From the NCBI GenBank assembly GCA_015698285.1, contig CP048685.1, positions 992,001 through 1,056,000 on the forward strand: a stretch of 64,000 nt of DNA, in the 5' to 3' direction. The translations under genes were made by a program, and so were the position numbers. This stretch comes from Candidatus Nitronauta litoralis (lineage in GTDB: Bacteria > Nitrospinota > Nitrospinia > Nitrospinales > Nitrospinaceae). Below are positions 34,665 to 44,736 of the stretch, piece by piece; the first letter of the stretch is position 1, and each line of letters begins with the position of its first letter. Under the pieces are notes generated by a model. It did not search any database, was not told the origin of the DNA, and saw nothing but the letters and a program-made list of their open reading frames with translations.

Positions 34665-36563
34665 ATGGAGAAAAATGACAAGAACACGTTAAAAGCCAGG
34701 ATTGGACGGCTGGACTCCATGGTCAATGACCTGAGAAATCTGGCCGCGAAGATAGACCGTGAAATGATAGCGATTAAACAGGAAATAAAAAAACCCCTCC
34801 CGCAATCCAAAAAGAAAACTGTTCCAGCGAAAAAACCACCTGAAGGATTAACTCAAGAGCCCGAATTAAAACCCACCTCTTCTACGAAATACGAAAATCC
34901 GGTCCCCTTGTTTTATGAAAAAGAAAAGGAAGTTAAAGTCCATTACCCTGACCTGGACGACCCAAAAGAGGATGCAAAAGAGAAGCCGGAACCCGGACCT
35001 TCCTCAAAACCTGTTGCCACAGGTGAAACCTGGTTGAGTCGAATCGGAATCACTCTCCTGCTGCTTGGGGTTGTTTTTCTGGTCAAGTATTCTATCGATC
35101 AGGGTTGGATCAATCCGGCCGTGCGCTTAATGGGGGGATTTTTAATAGGTGCCGTTCTGGTGCGTATCGGTTTTCAAAACCGTGAATCGCGAGATAAATT
35201 CAGTCAGATTTTGCAGGGGGGCGGCATTGCGGTTTTCTACATTGTCGGGTTTGCAGCCTATCAGATATATGAACTAGTTCCTCACACTCTGGCCTTCGCC
35301 TATATGGTAGCCGTAAGTGTGACCGGCGTGGTCCTGTCCCTTCGCCAGGAGTTTTTGTCGCTTTCGATGGTTTCCCTTCTGGGAGGTCTGGCGACTCCAT
35401 TTTTGCTGCGCTCCGGGTCGATGAACCTTTCCGGTTTAGTCGGATACAACTGTTTGTTACTGGCAGGCACCCTTTGGGTTTTTTATCACAAAGGCTGGAA
35501 GGCCCTGTTTATCACTTCAATTATCGGGGGCTGGCTGGCGCAATACCTTGCCGTCAAGGGGATACATTTATTACCAAGGAATGCTCCGGATCACCGGATG
35601 GCCATTCAGGCAGGGCTTGCATTCACCTGGCTCGCGTTTTGGTGGGCGCCCCTGTTACAGATTTTGAGGGATGAAATAGGAATCGCGAGTCCGTCGGAAA
35701 AGGAAAAAGACCCTGCCTTACCTTTCCGCTGGAATCAGGAGGTCTCTCATCTTTCCCTGTCACTTCTGGGGAATGCCATACTTGCCTTTTTCTTTACCAC
35801 TTTAGTATGGCAGCTGCATACACCGGATTCGGGATGGATACCTTTGGGAGCGATGTTTTGTTACGCGATGGCTTCATGGAAGTTATACCCGAAAGATACG
35901 ACCCTGGGATGGTTGAATGCCATGATGGCAGTCACTATGGGAACCCTTTCACTTGTTTTTCTCCTTGATGGAGACACTCTGATTTTTTCACTAGCCCTGG
36001 AAGCGACGGCGATGCATTGGCTGGCGCATCGTCTTGAAGCGAGACTGCCCCACAATATTGCACACGGCCTGTTTGCGTTGGTGTTTGTCTGGCTGGCGGG
36101 AAGACTCCTGTTAATGGGAATGGAACCTCCGCCTGTTCTGAACCAGCTGGCCCTGACTGATCTTGCTGTCCTCGTTTTTATCTCTATATCAGCTTTTAGA
36201 TTAAAAGAAGGACAGGGACGCCTGCCTTATCTGGTTATGGCTTATCTGGGAATGATGGTCTGGTGGGTTCGGGAAATTGCCTCACTTCCCAATGGAGATG
36301 GTTTTGTTTCGATTGCCTGGGGCGTTCAGGGCGCGGCACTTTTTATCATCGGTCTGCAGCGCAACACCCCCGCAGTATTCAGGGTGGGTTTTGCTACGCT
36401 GGTGGTGGTTGCGTTGAAACTGCTCATTGTTGATCTGTCTGACCTGGATACCATCTGGCGCATCCTGCTATTTATGGGTATTGGCGCAGGGTTCCTGGGT
36501 CTCAGTTACAAGGTTCAGGATCTGTGGAAACAACCGGAAGGTGCCGGAAAGGCCAAGCCCTAA
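34665..36563 (+). CDS. DUF2339 polytopic membrane protein
   Basis: The 632-residue product has an N-terminal coiled coil (about 8-40), a Lys/Pro/Glu-rich linker to about 120, then some 17 hydrophobic segments to the end. ITLLLLGVVFLVKYSIDQGW near 127 and LQGGGIAVFYIVGFAAY near 180 are DUF2339 signatures. The function of the family is unknown; an envelope role is assumed. It overlaps the end of apt by 4 bases in a tail-to-tail arrangement. Confidence 0.88.
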   Translation: MEKNDKNTLKARIGRLDSMVNDLRNLAAKIDREMIAIKQEIKKPLPQSKKKTVPAKKPPEGLTQEPELKPTSSTKYENPVPLFYEKEKEVKVHYPDLDDPKEDAKEKPEPGPSSKPVATGETWLSRIGITLLLLGVVFLVKYSIDQGWINPAVRLMGGFLIGAVLVRIGFQNRESRDKFSQILQGGGIAVFYIVGFAAYQIYELVPHTLAFAYMVAVSVTGVVLSLRQEFLSLSMVSLLGGLATPFLLRSGSMNLSGLVGYNCLLLAGTLWVFYHKGWKALFITSIIGGWLAQYLAVKGIHLLPRNAPDHRMAIQAGLAFTWLAFWWAPLLQILRDEIGIASPSEKEKDPALPFRWNQEVSHLSLSLLGNAILAFFFTTLVWQLHTPDSGWIPLGAMFCYAMASWKLYPKDTTLGWLNAMMAVTMGTLSLVFLLDGDTLIFSLALEATAMHWLAHRLEARLPHNIAHGLFALVFVWLAGRLLLMGMEPPPVLNQLALTDLAVLVFISISAFRLKEGQGRLPYLVMAYLGMMVWWVREIASLPNGDGFVSIAWGVQGAALFIIGLQRNTPAVFRVGFATLVVVALKLLIVDLSDLDTIWRILLFMGIGAGFLGLSYKVQDLWKQPEGAGKAKP

Positions 36564-37078
36564 TACTGAATTAAAGAATGTACTGAAAGGCCTGGTAATT
36601 TTTCGCGTCCATTTAGAAATCCCAGTTCCATCAGGAAAGTCACTTCCACCACATCCGCTTTGAAATTATTCTGCACCAGTTCCGCTGCCGCAGCCATGGT
36701 TCCTCCCGTTGCCAGCACGTCATCTATCAGGACAACTTTTGATCCGGGATGAACAGCATCCTGATGGATCTCTACGGAATCGGTTCCATATTCCAGGGAG
36801 TAGTCTTGCTGGTAGGTTTTATACGGAAGTTTCCCGGGCTTACGAATCATCACGCAACCGGCTCCCAACGCGTAGGCCAAAGGTGCTGCGAAAATAAAAC
36901 CACGAGCTTCAATTCCTACAATATGATCAATTTTTTTTCCTTCAAACCGGCCTTTTAAATGATCGACTACTTTACTGAACAACTCGGGATGCCCAAGCAG
37001 AGGGGTGATGTCTTTAAAAATGATGCCCTGCTTCGGAAAGTCAGGGACGTCACGAATGATCTTTTTTATTTCTTCCAT
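36560..37078 (-). CDS. apt: Adenine phosphoribosyltransferase
   Basis: A 172-residue PRTase with PDFPKQGIIFKDITPLL at the start, GIEARGFIFAAPLAY, the flexible-loop KPGKLP, and the PRPP-binding VVLIDDVLATGGTM (about 118-131). It converts adenine and PRPP to AMP in purine salvage. Length is typical of Apt. Downstream, its 3' end meets the DUF2339 gene; upstream is the LysM/M23 gene in the same direction after a 105-base gap. Confidence 0.95.
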   Translation of the reverse strand: MEEIKKIIRDVPDFPKQGIIFKDITPLLGHPELFSKVVDHLKGRFEGKKIDHIVGIEARGFIFAAPLAYALGAGCVMIRKPGKLPYKTYQQDYSLEYGTDSVEIHQDAVHPGSKVVLIDDVLATGGTMAAAAELVQNNFKADVVEVTFLMELGFLNGREKLPGLSVHSLIQY

Positions 37079-37183
37079 AGTAACTCACTTAATTTCGGTT
37101 GGTATTTCCGGGCAACCTATCAGTTTTTTCGTCGGGCCGCAAACGTTTTACGCAAACACCCTCCAAGCAATCCAAAGTCAATG

Positions 37184-37942
37184 TTAATTGCGTGGGAGGT
37201 ATTTCAATGGGTTTTTCGGATGAGTGTGGTTGCGCACTTCAAAATGGAGATGGGGGCCTGTTGACCGGCCTGTTGAACCGACCAATCCTATGATTTGGCC
37301 TTTGCCCACCTTTCTCCCTTTGGGTACCAGGTTCCGGTCATTATGAGCGTAGACCGTGGTCAGTTCATTCGGATGTTTGATGATGATCATCTTGCCGTAT
37401 CCTGTGGGTCCCCAACCGCTGAACTTGATTACCCCACCTGCAGATGCGCGAATCGGTGTGCCGGCTTTTGCACCGATATCGATACCTTCATGCTTTCGTC
37501 CACGTCGCTTGCCATAGTTTGAAGTCAGCACTCCTTTGACGGGCCACATCAGGTAACCCGGCCGGACGACTGCAGGTTTTTGTGCACGTCTTTTGGTAGT
37601 AGACTTTTTTGTTCGGCCTGGTGTGCGTCTGGGAACACGGCGTGCCACACGCGGATTCTCTGGGCGCAAAACGGGAACTTCCAGTACCCGGACAGCATGG
37701 GGAATCCAGATACGCTGTCCTGGAAAAATCTTGTGGGGATCGCCGATGCCATTGACAACCTGTAGTAGCCTCTGGTCGCTGGCATAAGTTTCGGCAATGG
37801 CCGATAAGGTGTGCCCCTGTTTGACGGTATGGTAAACGCCAGGGCCTGTGTGCTGCGGCCTTTTATACTCAAAACTCTGACAGCCTGTGAGAACCAGCAC
37901 CAACAGCAGGAACCAGACTGGAATATATTTTGGACGAAACAT
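37184..37942 (-). CDS. LysM-M23 peptidase lipoprotein (NlpD-like)
   Basis: The 252-residue product has a lipoprotein signal (LVLVLTGCQS, lipidated Cys at about 21), a LysM domain (YHTVKQGHTLSAIAETYAS, about 37-85), a basic linker rich in Arg/Lys/Thr, and an M23 peptidase domain with HEGIDIGAKAGTPIRASAGG and a later HLHFEVR. The zinc-ligand pattern H-x3-D and HxH is present, so it may cleave peptidoglycan cross-links, unlike degenerate NlpD. Lipidation implies membrane anchoring in the periplasm. Confidence 0.9.
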   Translation of the reverse strand: MFRPKYIPVWFLLLVLVLTGCQSFEYKRPQHTGPGVYHTVKQGHTLSAIAETYASDQRLLQVVNGIGDPHKIFPGQRIWIPHAVRVLEVPVLRPENPRVARRVPRRTPGRTKKSTTKRRAQKPAVVRPGYLMWPVKGVLTSNYGKRRGRKHEGIDIGAKAGTPIRASAGGVIKFSGWGPTGYGKMIIIKHPNELTTVYAHNDRNLVPKGRKVGKGQIIGLVGSTGRSTGPHLHFEVRNHTHPKNPLKYLPRN

Positions 37943-38136
37943 GCCTACCCTATCATAACTTATTGATTATTAATGAATTATATCAGTGCCGGCAGGGGTG
38001 TCAAGGGTGGCGTTGCGTCTTTCAGCTGGAACAGGTAAGGTGTTTGTTTTGACTTTTATGCCTTTAAGCAGGATTTTAAATTCACAACCAATTCGATGGA
38101 TCAATTTCCATTGAATAAGGATTGGATCTGCCAGCA

Positions 38137-39321
38137 ATGAACGTCCGAAGATTTCAAATTAGAATCTCTTCAATTCTCCTGTTGACGGCTTTCCTCGTTC
38201 CCGTATTGACGGGATGTGGTGAACAGGCCGAGATGAAAAGTTTTGAGCCGTTCGCTCTTCCCTCGTCTTATCCCGTGGGTAAAAAACCAGCAGCATTACT
38301 GGCGCACGATATGAACAACGATGGTTTTGCCGATCTTCTGGTTCCCAACACAGACAACAACAACCTTCTGTATTTTGAAAGCAATGGTAATGGATCTTTC
38401 AAGGATTCTCTGGAAATGACTGCGGGCAGGGAGCCGGTTGGTGTGGCGGCTGCAGATTTCAGCAACGATGGCATTCCGGACATTGCGGTGATCAATTACG
38501 GGGACAACAACATCAGCCTGATCCTAGGGCAAAAAGACGGTATGTTCAAAAAGCTGGGAACCGTGTCTTTGGGCAACCTGCGCCTGCCCATCGCAATTGG
38601 TACAGGAGATTTCAATAATGACCGCATTGCCGACCTGGTGGTCACCTTCCGCTTCGACAAGCTGGTCATATTACTGGGCAATGGAGACGGATCTTTTAAG
38701 CTGGCTGAATCTTATCAGGCTGCAAGTAACCCGGCCTCTCTAGTGGTCGGCGATTTCAATCACGATAAATTCGACGATTTTGTCGTTGCGTTTAATGGCG
38801 TCCGTGCGGATTACATCCGGGTCTATATTTCAAATGGGGATGGAACCTTCAAGTCGCCAATCAAAGTCAGTGGTGGCAAACAGTCGACTTCCATCGCTAA
38901 AGGTGACCTCAACCTGGACGGCCACCTCGATTTGGTGGTGACGAATCCCCTGGAGGACAGTCTCACCCTGTTTCTTGGTGACGGTACCGGGCAGTTCAAT
39001 GTGCAAAAGGATTTTGCTGCGGAAAAAGGGCCAGCGTCCATTGTGGTGGGTGATTACAATAACGATCAGACACCTGACCTGGTTGTCACCAACAGACGCG
39101 ATGGCAGTATTTCCGTTCTGGAAGGAAAGGGAAACGGTACCTTTGTATTCCCTCACTATAATTTTGCAGTGGGGGTGGGTCCGCGTGCCATGGTAGGAGC
39201 CGATTTCAACAACGATGGTTTACAAGACATCGCTCTCCTGCTCTACGAAAAGTCCATCCTGGCAGTCCTGATGCGCAAGATAGAAGGCGTGTCCACTATC
39301 GGCACCCGGGACGACAATTGA
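38137..39321 (+). CDS. FG-GAP/VCBS-repeat lipoprotein
   Basis: ATG at 38137 is used (GGA 9 bases upstream); a TTG 15 bases earlier is in frame but lacks a spaced site. The 394-residue protein has a lipobox LVPVLTGCGE, then about seven repeats of some 47 residues with calcium-loop motifs such as DMNNDGFADLLV, DFSNDGIPDIAV and DFNNDRIADLVV, as in integrin-type beta-propellers. It should form a seven-bladed surface or periplasmic propeller binding calcium. The ligand is unknown. A probable outer-membrane protein gene follows after 45 bases, perhaps co-transcribed. Confidence 0.88.
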   Translation: MNVRRFQIRISSILLLTAFLVPVLTGCGEQAEMKSFEPFALPSSYPVGKKPAALLAHDMNNDGFADLLVPNTDNNNLLYFESNGNGSFKDSLEMTAGREPVGVAAADFSNDGIPDIAVINYGDNNISLILGQKDGMFKKLGTVSLGNLRLPIAIGTGDFNNDRIADLVVTFRFDKLVILLGNGDGSFKLAESYQAASNPASLVVGDFNHDKFDDFVVAFNGVRADYIRVYISNGDGTFKSPIKVSGGKQSTSIAKGDLNLDGHLDLVVTNPLEDSLTLFLGDGTGQFNVQKDFAAEKGPASIVVGDYNNDQTPDLVVTNRRDGSISVLEGKGNGTFVFPHYNFAVGVGPRAMVGADFNNDGLQDIALLLYEKSILAVLMRKIEGVSTIGTRDDN

Positions 39322-39366
39322 TTCTCGGCTACTTTTGAACTGATTAAATTTTATTGTCCCTGCCTC

Positions 39367-40209
39367 ATGAGGCGCTCGGTCTTTTTCCTGGTTTTAAGTT
39401 TCATTTTAGTTCTTGTTCTTTCCAGGATCTCTTTAGCGGATACAGAAAATTCACGTAAAGTTCCTCAGCCTATTCAGGAAGTATTTCAGTCCGATCTTTT
39501 ATATCCTCAGGAAAAAAACGAAATCCAGTTCAGTTTATTGCCTGTGTTTAAAAGCCAAAATGGGGAGAATCGTTATCAAACAGAATTTGAACTGGAGTAT
39601 GGTTTTACAGATGCCTGGCAATTACAGTTGGAATGGGATGGTTTAATTCACCGTGAGTTATTTCGCTCACCGGATCAAACAGAAGCAGGAGATTTTTCTA
39701 TTGGTACGCAATACAGCTTTATGGGATTGCAGGATGGATACAGTCATGCTGCGTTGGGTTTGAATCTGGGTGTTCCTGTGGGAGATGTAGACAGGGGAAT
39801 GAGCGATGGATTTTTTGGAGTTGAAACCTATTTCACTCTGGCACGTGATTTTCCAGAATTTAACGGTGCGCAGTTGTTTTCACAGATGGGTGTGGAATGG
39901 GTCAGCCGCGTCCGAACGCCCAATAACCTTGCGCCATTGCCCAATGCTGCCCATACGTTTTTCTGGAATGCAGGAGGATTTTTGCCGGTCGGGGATTTTC
40001 GCGGAACCCTGGAAATCAACTGGAAAAATAATGAGTGGAACCAATCTGGCAACAATAATGTATTGTTTCTGACGCCGGGTGTCATTTGGAAAATATCAAA
40101 AGAGTGGGAATTGGGTGTGGCGGCACCGGTCGGTCTGACTGACGATGCCGATGATGTCCGGGTGATCGGGCTGCTGGTTTACGAAATTGAACTTGATGAT
40201 CTGGATTGA
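39367..40209 (+). CDS. Predicted outer-membrane beta-barrel (MetA-pathway transporter-like)
   Basis: The 280-residue product has a signal peptide (about 1-24, ending SLADTEN), then alternating amphipathic strands with aromatic girdles (FELEYGFTDAWQLQLEWDGL, then ALGLNLGVPVGD), resembling PF13557. That family is annotated as phenol-degradation transporters but is best read as a generic barrel. The terminus is not the classical Phe. Its last 31 bases overlap the end of the transglutaminase gene on the opposite strand. Confidence 0.7.
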   Translation: MRRSVFFLVLSFILVLVLSRISLADTENSRKVPQPIQEVFQSDLLYPQEKNEIQFSLLPVFKSQNGENRYQTEFELEYGFTDAWQLQLEWDGLIHRELFRSPDQTEAGDFSIGTQYSFMGLQDGYSHAALGLNLGVPVGDVDRGMSDGFFGVETYFTLARDFPEFNGAQLFSQMGVEWVSRVRTPNNLAPLPNAAHTFFWNAGGFLPVGDFRGTLEINWKNNEWNQSGNNNVLFLTPGVIWKISKEWELGVAAPVGLTDDADDVRVIGLLVYEIELDDLD

Positions 40210-42239
40210 CTACCACTAAAATCTTCCTGCCTGCCAAGCCAATCGTCGACTTCTTCCTGAAGCCGTTTTTCGTTGTCAGTTTTATCAAAAGCCGGATCAA
40301 AACGCATGCGGTAATGTTCATTGAGCATCCTCTCAAGCTCTTCTTGTAACCTTTCATTTCCTGCTTCTTCGGATACTCGCTCCAGCCAGATTCGATAGGT
40401 TTCATCGGGATGACGAGGGCCTACCTTGTTTTCCAGATAATTTTCTATCCTTGAAAATGGTGTGCGCTTGATTTGTTGAGAGCTTGTGTTGTTTTGAGAT
40501 GATGTCTTGAGCTTCCGGTTAAACCGAACGCGCCTTGCTATTTTCCAACCCAGATAAAATATGAAAGCAGTGAACATCAACAGCCAGGGCTCATGACCGT
40601 TATTTTCTTTTTCCTGAAACCATCGCCAGTCGACAAGAGCCATTTTTAGTCGTCCGAATAGATCCCCGACCCATTCCAGTGATGAGGCCTGTTCATTTTC
40701 AAACGCAATCCATGAAGGTGGAGTGGTATCCACCTCTACCCACTCACCTTCAATCCAGGCCAGTGCCCAACTGTGCGCATTGCGTTGCCGCACGATAAAC
40801 TGGTTGTTAACCGGATCGCGTTCGTGAACCGAGTAGCCCACCATATAGCGCGCAGGAATTCCTGCGGCGCGTAGCAGCAAAGTGGTGGCAGTTGCAAAAT
40901 ATTCACAATGCCCGGCACGCGTCCGATTTAAAAAGTTGTCGAGAGGATCGACTTGTTCCGGTGCTCCGGTTCCTTTTAATTGATAAGTAAAACCTGCTTT
41001 AAAAAATTTTCTCAAATGTTCGGGAACAGTGGAAACCGGAACCCTATTCAACTGCAACTGGTCGAGAGCAGGTTTCAGAATACCCATTAAATAGGGGGGA
41101 ATCGAAAGGTCCGCGTCCGTTGGCGATCCTATAAGATTGTTTTCGTCCCCGGCCTTGATTGTATATTTTGTCCATTCCGGACCACTTTGCACCAACAATC
41201 CTCCCTGTTGATTTCTTAATAGCGATCCGGCCGGCAGGTTTCCCAGAAATGATGTGTTTATGGGCAGGGGAAGAAACCCGGATCCGTTTTCCAGCGGCCT
41301 TGTGACCTCCAAAACCTGACGGAAATCGGTGTTAGGTCCGAAGCGCCAATCCCATCCGTTGGCTTCCGGGTAAATGGGGCGGAAACCTCCCCGAGGTGAA
41401 AACCAGTTGGGGGATCTGTATACGGTATAACCGTTTTGGGCCAGCAAAAACTGATCGTCCTCTCCTTTAAATTGCTTTACACGAAACACGATGCGTCCGT
41501 AAAGTTTCAGTTCCCCCAGTCGGCCAATAGCAGTGGACGTTTTATAGGGATCCAGGTTTTGCTGCATTTTCTTCATCATAAACTGGATCACTTCGCGGTC
41601 GATAATTTCCTGCGCGGCGTGGATGCCAAGATTGCCCATCACCCCCATGGCTCCGGATATCAGAAAGAGAACAACCCAGAGGACGGGTGAGGTTCCCCTG
41701 GGTCGAAATTTCCAGAGCGCGACTGAAAGCAGGATGGCGGCTCCCAAATAAAAACGCGAACCACTGGCAAGCGAAGTCAAACCTCCTCCAAGAGTTGCCG
41801 GACCTCGGGCCTGCAATCCGGTAGAAATCAGAATCAGGATCAGATACAGATACAACCAGTTAACGGCGAGAGGCCTGCTACCCGTGAGACTTAGATGTTC
41901 TTTTGATTTCAGGAACAGGGTTTTGAATTCCAGAGCGGATTTGGCATGAAACGCCTGGACCAGGGCCAGCGGAAAAAAAATCAATGGACTGTAAAGCGAT
42001 GCTCTCGAAAACATTAACAACCCGCCCAGCTCGACAAAAGAAAACACCATTACCGACAACAGGATCAGGCAGGTCAGTAACCAAACCCGTCGAACTTCCG
42101 GTTCGGAAATCTGGAGTCTCCAACCGGTCCATCTTGGTGATTCAACGATAATTGCGCAGAGGGCAGCGGGAATGATCATTTCCGCGTACAAGCCCCAGAA
42201 CAATAAAGCGCCACCGATTAATAAGGGAGGTGGTGTCAT
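40179..42239 (-). CDS. TgpA-like membrane transglutaminase (DUF3488)
   Basis: The 686-residue protein has about six N-terminal membrane helices (to about 205), a periplasmic transglutaminase domain with CEYFATATTLLLRAAGIPAR (Cys of the triad), NAHSWALAW (His) and VDTTPPSW (Asp), one further helix near 550, and a cytosolic tail. This is the third gene of the MoxR-DUF58-TgpA set, which acts on the envelope in stress or assembly. The stop is 31 bases inside the convergent barrel gene; the start overlaps the DUF58 stop by 4 bases. Confidence 0.9.
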   Translation of the reverse strand: MTPPPLLIGGALLFWGLYAEMIIPAALCAIIVESPRWTGWRLQISEPEVRRVWLLTCLILLSVMVFSFVELGGLLMFSRASLYSPLIFFPLALVQAFHAKSALEFKTLFLKSKEHLSLTGSRPLAVNWLYLYLILILISTGLQARGPATLGGGLTSLASGSRFYLGAAILLSVALWKFRPRGTSPVLWVVLFLISGAMGVMGNLGIHAAQEIIDREVIQFMMKKMQQNLDPYKTSTAIGRLGELKLYGRIVFRVKQFKGEDDQFLLAQNGYTVYRSPNWFSPRGGFRPIYPEANGWDWRFGPNTDFRQVLEVTRPLENGSGFLPLPINTSFLGNLPAGSLLRNQQGGLLVQSGPEWTKYTIKAGDENNLIGSPTDADLSIPPYLMGILKPALDQLQLNRVPVSTVPEHLRKFFKAGFTYQLKGTGAPEQVDPLDNFLNRTRAGHCEYFATATTLLLRAAGIPARYMVGYSVHERDPVNNQFIVRQRNAHSWALAWIEGEWVEVDTTPPSWIAFENEQASSLEWVGDLFGRLKMALVDWRWFQEKENNGHEPWLLMFTAFIFYLGWKIARRVRFNRKLKTSSQNNTSSQQIKRTPFSRIENYLENKVGPRHPDETYRIWLERVSEEAGNERLQEELERMLNEHYRMRFDPAFDKTDNEKRLQEEVDDWLGRQEDFSGSQSRSSSSIS

Positions 42240-43588
42240 AATCGATTCAGCCCTTCCTGAATCGCGCCTACGGTGGCAACGTGAAACCTTTCGGTCAGAT
42301 CCTGCATGGGGCCGGGCTCGAGTGGGGTCTCGGGAGCGTTTTCCTGAACAACCACTACGGTGACGGGAATGTATTTCGATCTTATAAAGCGGACCAGCTC
42401 CTGCCGCTGATCATCCCACGACAATAAAACAAGAATACAACCACTCATCATTCCGGTTCTTTCCTGAACCTGCCGGGTCAGTGAAGAAAATTTTTGTGAA
42501 GAGCAACTTTCAACCGACGCAAGTATTTCCAGCATGCGTTCGGCACTGCCCAGGTTTCGGCCGGATGTAAAACAGTAGGCCTCGGTGCCGATGAACATTA
42601 AATCGAGCAGTGAATCCTGCAAGTCGATATTGTTTACAAAGGATGCTGCAATCGAAACAGCGTCTTCGAAGACAGGTGATTCTTCGTCTTCAGTGAAGGT
42701 GTCCAGAATGAGGGCCTGCCTCGAGAAAAATTCGTCCTGATACTGTTTGACCACCGGTTCACCGGACTTGGCCCAGGATCGCCAGTGGATATCGCGCAGT
42801 GGATCTCCAGGACGGTAATCGCGCAAGCCGACAAACTCCTCGCTTTCACCCACGTGGGATGCCAAAGTAACTCCACGTGGTTGATGATGCCGTTTTCCTG
42901 GAAGCTGTATCGGGGGAATGCGATACAACTTTGGAAGGATCAGCAGGGATTGCTTTTGTTCGAAAGGTTGCAAAAATCTTAAAAGCCCAAAAGGGTCGCG
43001 TTGGGCAAGATAAAGTTTTTTAAAACGATGGTAGCCTCGTTTGATCGCATTGAGTTCCATGCGAACCTCGGCTTCCTCTCCTCCTTGTAATTCCGGGGCA
43101 AAGCCTTCCCCGACTAGTACGCGTCGGTTCTTACGTAGTTTTTGAAACCATTTTTCCAATCCACTGATGTTTTTTGTTTTCTTTGAACCATGTTTGATTT
43201 GTATATTGTCTTTTAAGTAATCTTTTTGTTCTGGTAGCAAATGCGACTGGTCTTCCAGCAGGGAAAGCCCGGAAACAGGGGCTTTGGAGAGGTTTTGAAT
43301 TCGTACGGGGTATTGAATGGTTTCGCCGGCGGTAACCCAGCGGGGCAGCTTCCGTTTTACATTAAAATTTTTGCGAAAGGTGAACCGGCTTAACCAGGCT
43401 ACGAAGAACAGGACGGAAAGAAGCGAAAACACCTGGTACATTTGAGTCGATCCCGGAGCGAGTCCCAGGTTACCTGCCATGGCCCATCCACCCAAGGCGA
43501 CAAGGCCCACGGGTGTGAAATATTTTTGCATCCAGAGGACAAAAACCCCCACCTGATTGCATATACGGTAGGTGAGTTTGTGTGACAC
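42236..43588 (-). CDS. DUF58 domain protein
   Basis: The 450-residue product has one or two membrane segments (about 25-65), then a beta-rich region and the DUF58 signature YRPGDPLRDIHWRSWAKSGE (about 260-280). A vWA-like fold follows (ALILDTFTEDEES). DUF58 proteins work with MoxR ATPases, probably as their adaptor. It lies between the moxR-type gene (10-base gap) and the transglutaminase gene (4-base overlap). Confidence 0.9.
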   Translation of the reverse strand: MSHKLTYRICNQVGVFVLWMQKYFTPVGLVALGGWAMAGNLGLAPGSTQMYQVFSLLSVLFFVAWLSRFTFRKNFNVKRKLPRWVTAGETIQYPVRIQNLSKAPVSGLSLLEDQSHLLPEQKDYLKDNIQIKHGSKKTKNISGLEKWFQKLRKNRRVLVGEGFAPELQGGEEAEVRMELNAIKRGYHRFKKLYLAQRDPFGLLRFLQPFEQKQSLLILPKLYRIPPIQLPGKRHHQPRGVTLASHVGESEEFVGLRDYRPGDPLRDIHWRSWAKSGEPVVKQYQDEFFSRQALILDTFTEDEESPVFEDAVSIAASFVNNIDLQDSLLDLMFIGTEAYCFTSGRNLGSAERMLEILASVESCSSQKFSSLTRQVQERTGMMSGCILVLLSWDDQRQELVRFIRSKYIPVTVVVVQENAPETPLEPGPMQDLTERFHVATVGAIQEGLNRL

Positions 43589-43598
43589 GGAAAAGGGA

Positions 43599-44549
43599 TT
43601 ACACAGGAACTGGGATGGTTTCCAGAATGTTCTGGACGATCTCCCGGTTTTCCCGACCGGAAAAGCGCGCCTGAGAATTCAAAACCAGGCGATGTGCGAT
43701 CACCGGTATGGCCATGGTGTGTATATCCTCCGGCCTGACGAATGGAGAACCCTCGATCAAGGCGCGGGCCTGAGCCGTTTTCATCAACGCCAGGGAAGCA
43801 CGGGGACTGGCTCCCATCTGCACCCCCTCTGCCGTTCGGGTGGCCGTGACCAGATCTACTGCGTAGCGTTTCAGTTCATCGCTGATCCGGATCAATTTGA
43901 CCTGCTGCTTGATTTGAAGAATTTCGTTGCGCGTGATGCAGGGGGTAAGATTTTCCAAGGGATGTCCAAGCAACTGATCGCTCAACATTCCTGTTTCATC
44001 TTCGGGCGAAACGTATCCGAGGTTGAACTGAATCGCGAAGCGGTCCATTTGGGCTTCGGGCAGAGGGTAGGTGCCGTGAAACTCCACCGGGTTTTGCGTC
44101 GCGATCACAAAAAACAGTTCTCCAAGAAAACGTTTTTTACCATCTACCGTCACATGGCCTTCGCCCATCGCTTCCAGCAAGGCCGATTGTGTTCGCGGTG
44201 AAGCGCGATTGATTTCGTCTGCAAGAACGATGTCGCCAAACACCGGGCCCTCGTGGAAGTGAAACTCCTGGTCCGATTGACTGAATACCGAAACTCCGAC
44301 GATGTCGGATGGCAACAGGTCAGGAGTGAACTGGATGCGCTTGAAAGAAGCGTCGATGGATTGCGCGAGGGCTTTTGCGAGAGTGGTTTTTCCAGTTCCT
44401 GGGAAATCTTCGAGCAGCACATGCCCTCCGCTAATGAGGGCCACCAATAGCTTTTGAATGGAGTCCGATTGGCCACGCATCACCTTTTCAATGTTACTGG
44501 TGATCCGTTCGAAAGATTGCAGTGTATTTTCTGGAAGAACCGGGTCCAT
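43599..44549 (-). CDS. MoxR-family AAA+ ATPase
   Basis: The 316-residue AAA+ protein has Walker A DFPGTGKTTLAKALA (about 58-72), Walker B IVLADEINRASPRTQSALLE and sensor region VIATQNPVEFHGTYPLPEAQ. MoxR ATPases act as chaperones that activate or assemble partners with vWA-like folds, here the DUF58 product. It is the first gene of the three-gene operon. All motifs are intact. Confidence 0.95.
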   Translation of the reverse strand: MDPVLPENTLQSFERITSNIEKVMRGQSDSIQKLLVALISGGHVLLEDFPGTGKTTLAKALAQSIDASFKRIQFTPDLLPSDIVGVSVFSQSDQEFHFHEGPVFGDIVLADEINRASPRTQSALLEAMGEGHVTVDGKKRFLGELFFVIATQNPVEFHGTYPLPEAQMDRFAIQFNLGYVSPEDETGMLSDQLLGHPLENLTPCITRNEILQIKQQVKLIRISDELKRYAVDLVTATRTAEGVQMGASPRASLALMKTAQARALIEGSPFVRPEDIHTMAIPVIAHRLVLNSQARFSGRENREIVQNILETIPVPV

Positions 44550-44736
44550 TGCGTCATTTCCTTTTAGAGAAAATAATTTAGCACAATCGGCATGAATCCA
44601 GAATAACGGGTGAATTGTGTTCTTTCAATAGACCAGATTTCAAACAAATTCATTTTAAAAATTTGGCTGGCTTGTGCCAGAATAGAGGGGACGGAGTTTT
44701 TCAAAAAACAAACCTCATAAAGCAGGAATAAATATA

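Noticed and set aside
43572-44201. 209-codon plus-strand frame opposite the MoxR gene
   Set aside because: Antisense shadow: the MoxR motifs on the minus strand are complete and the plus frame lacks any recognisable domain.
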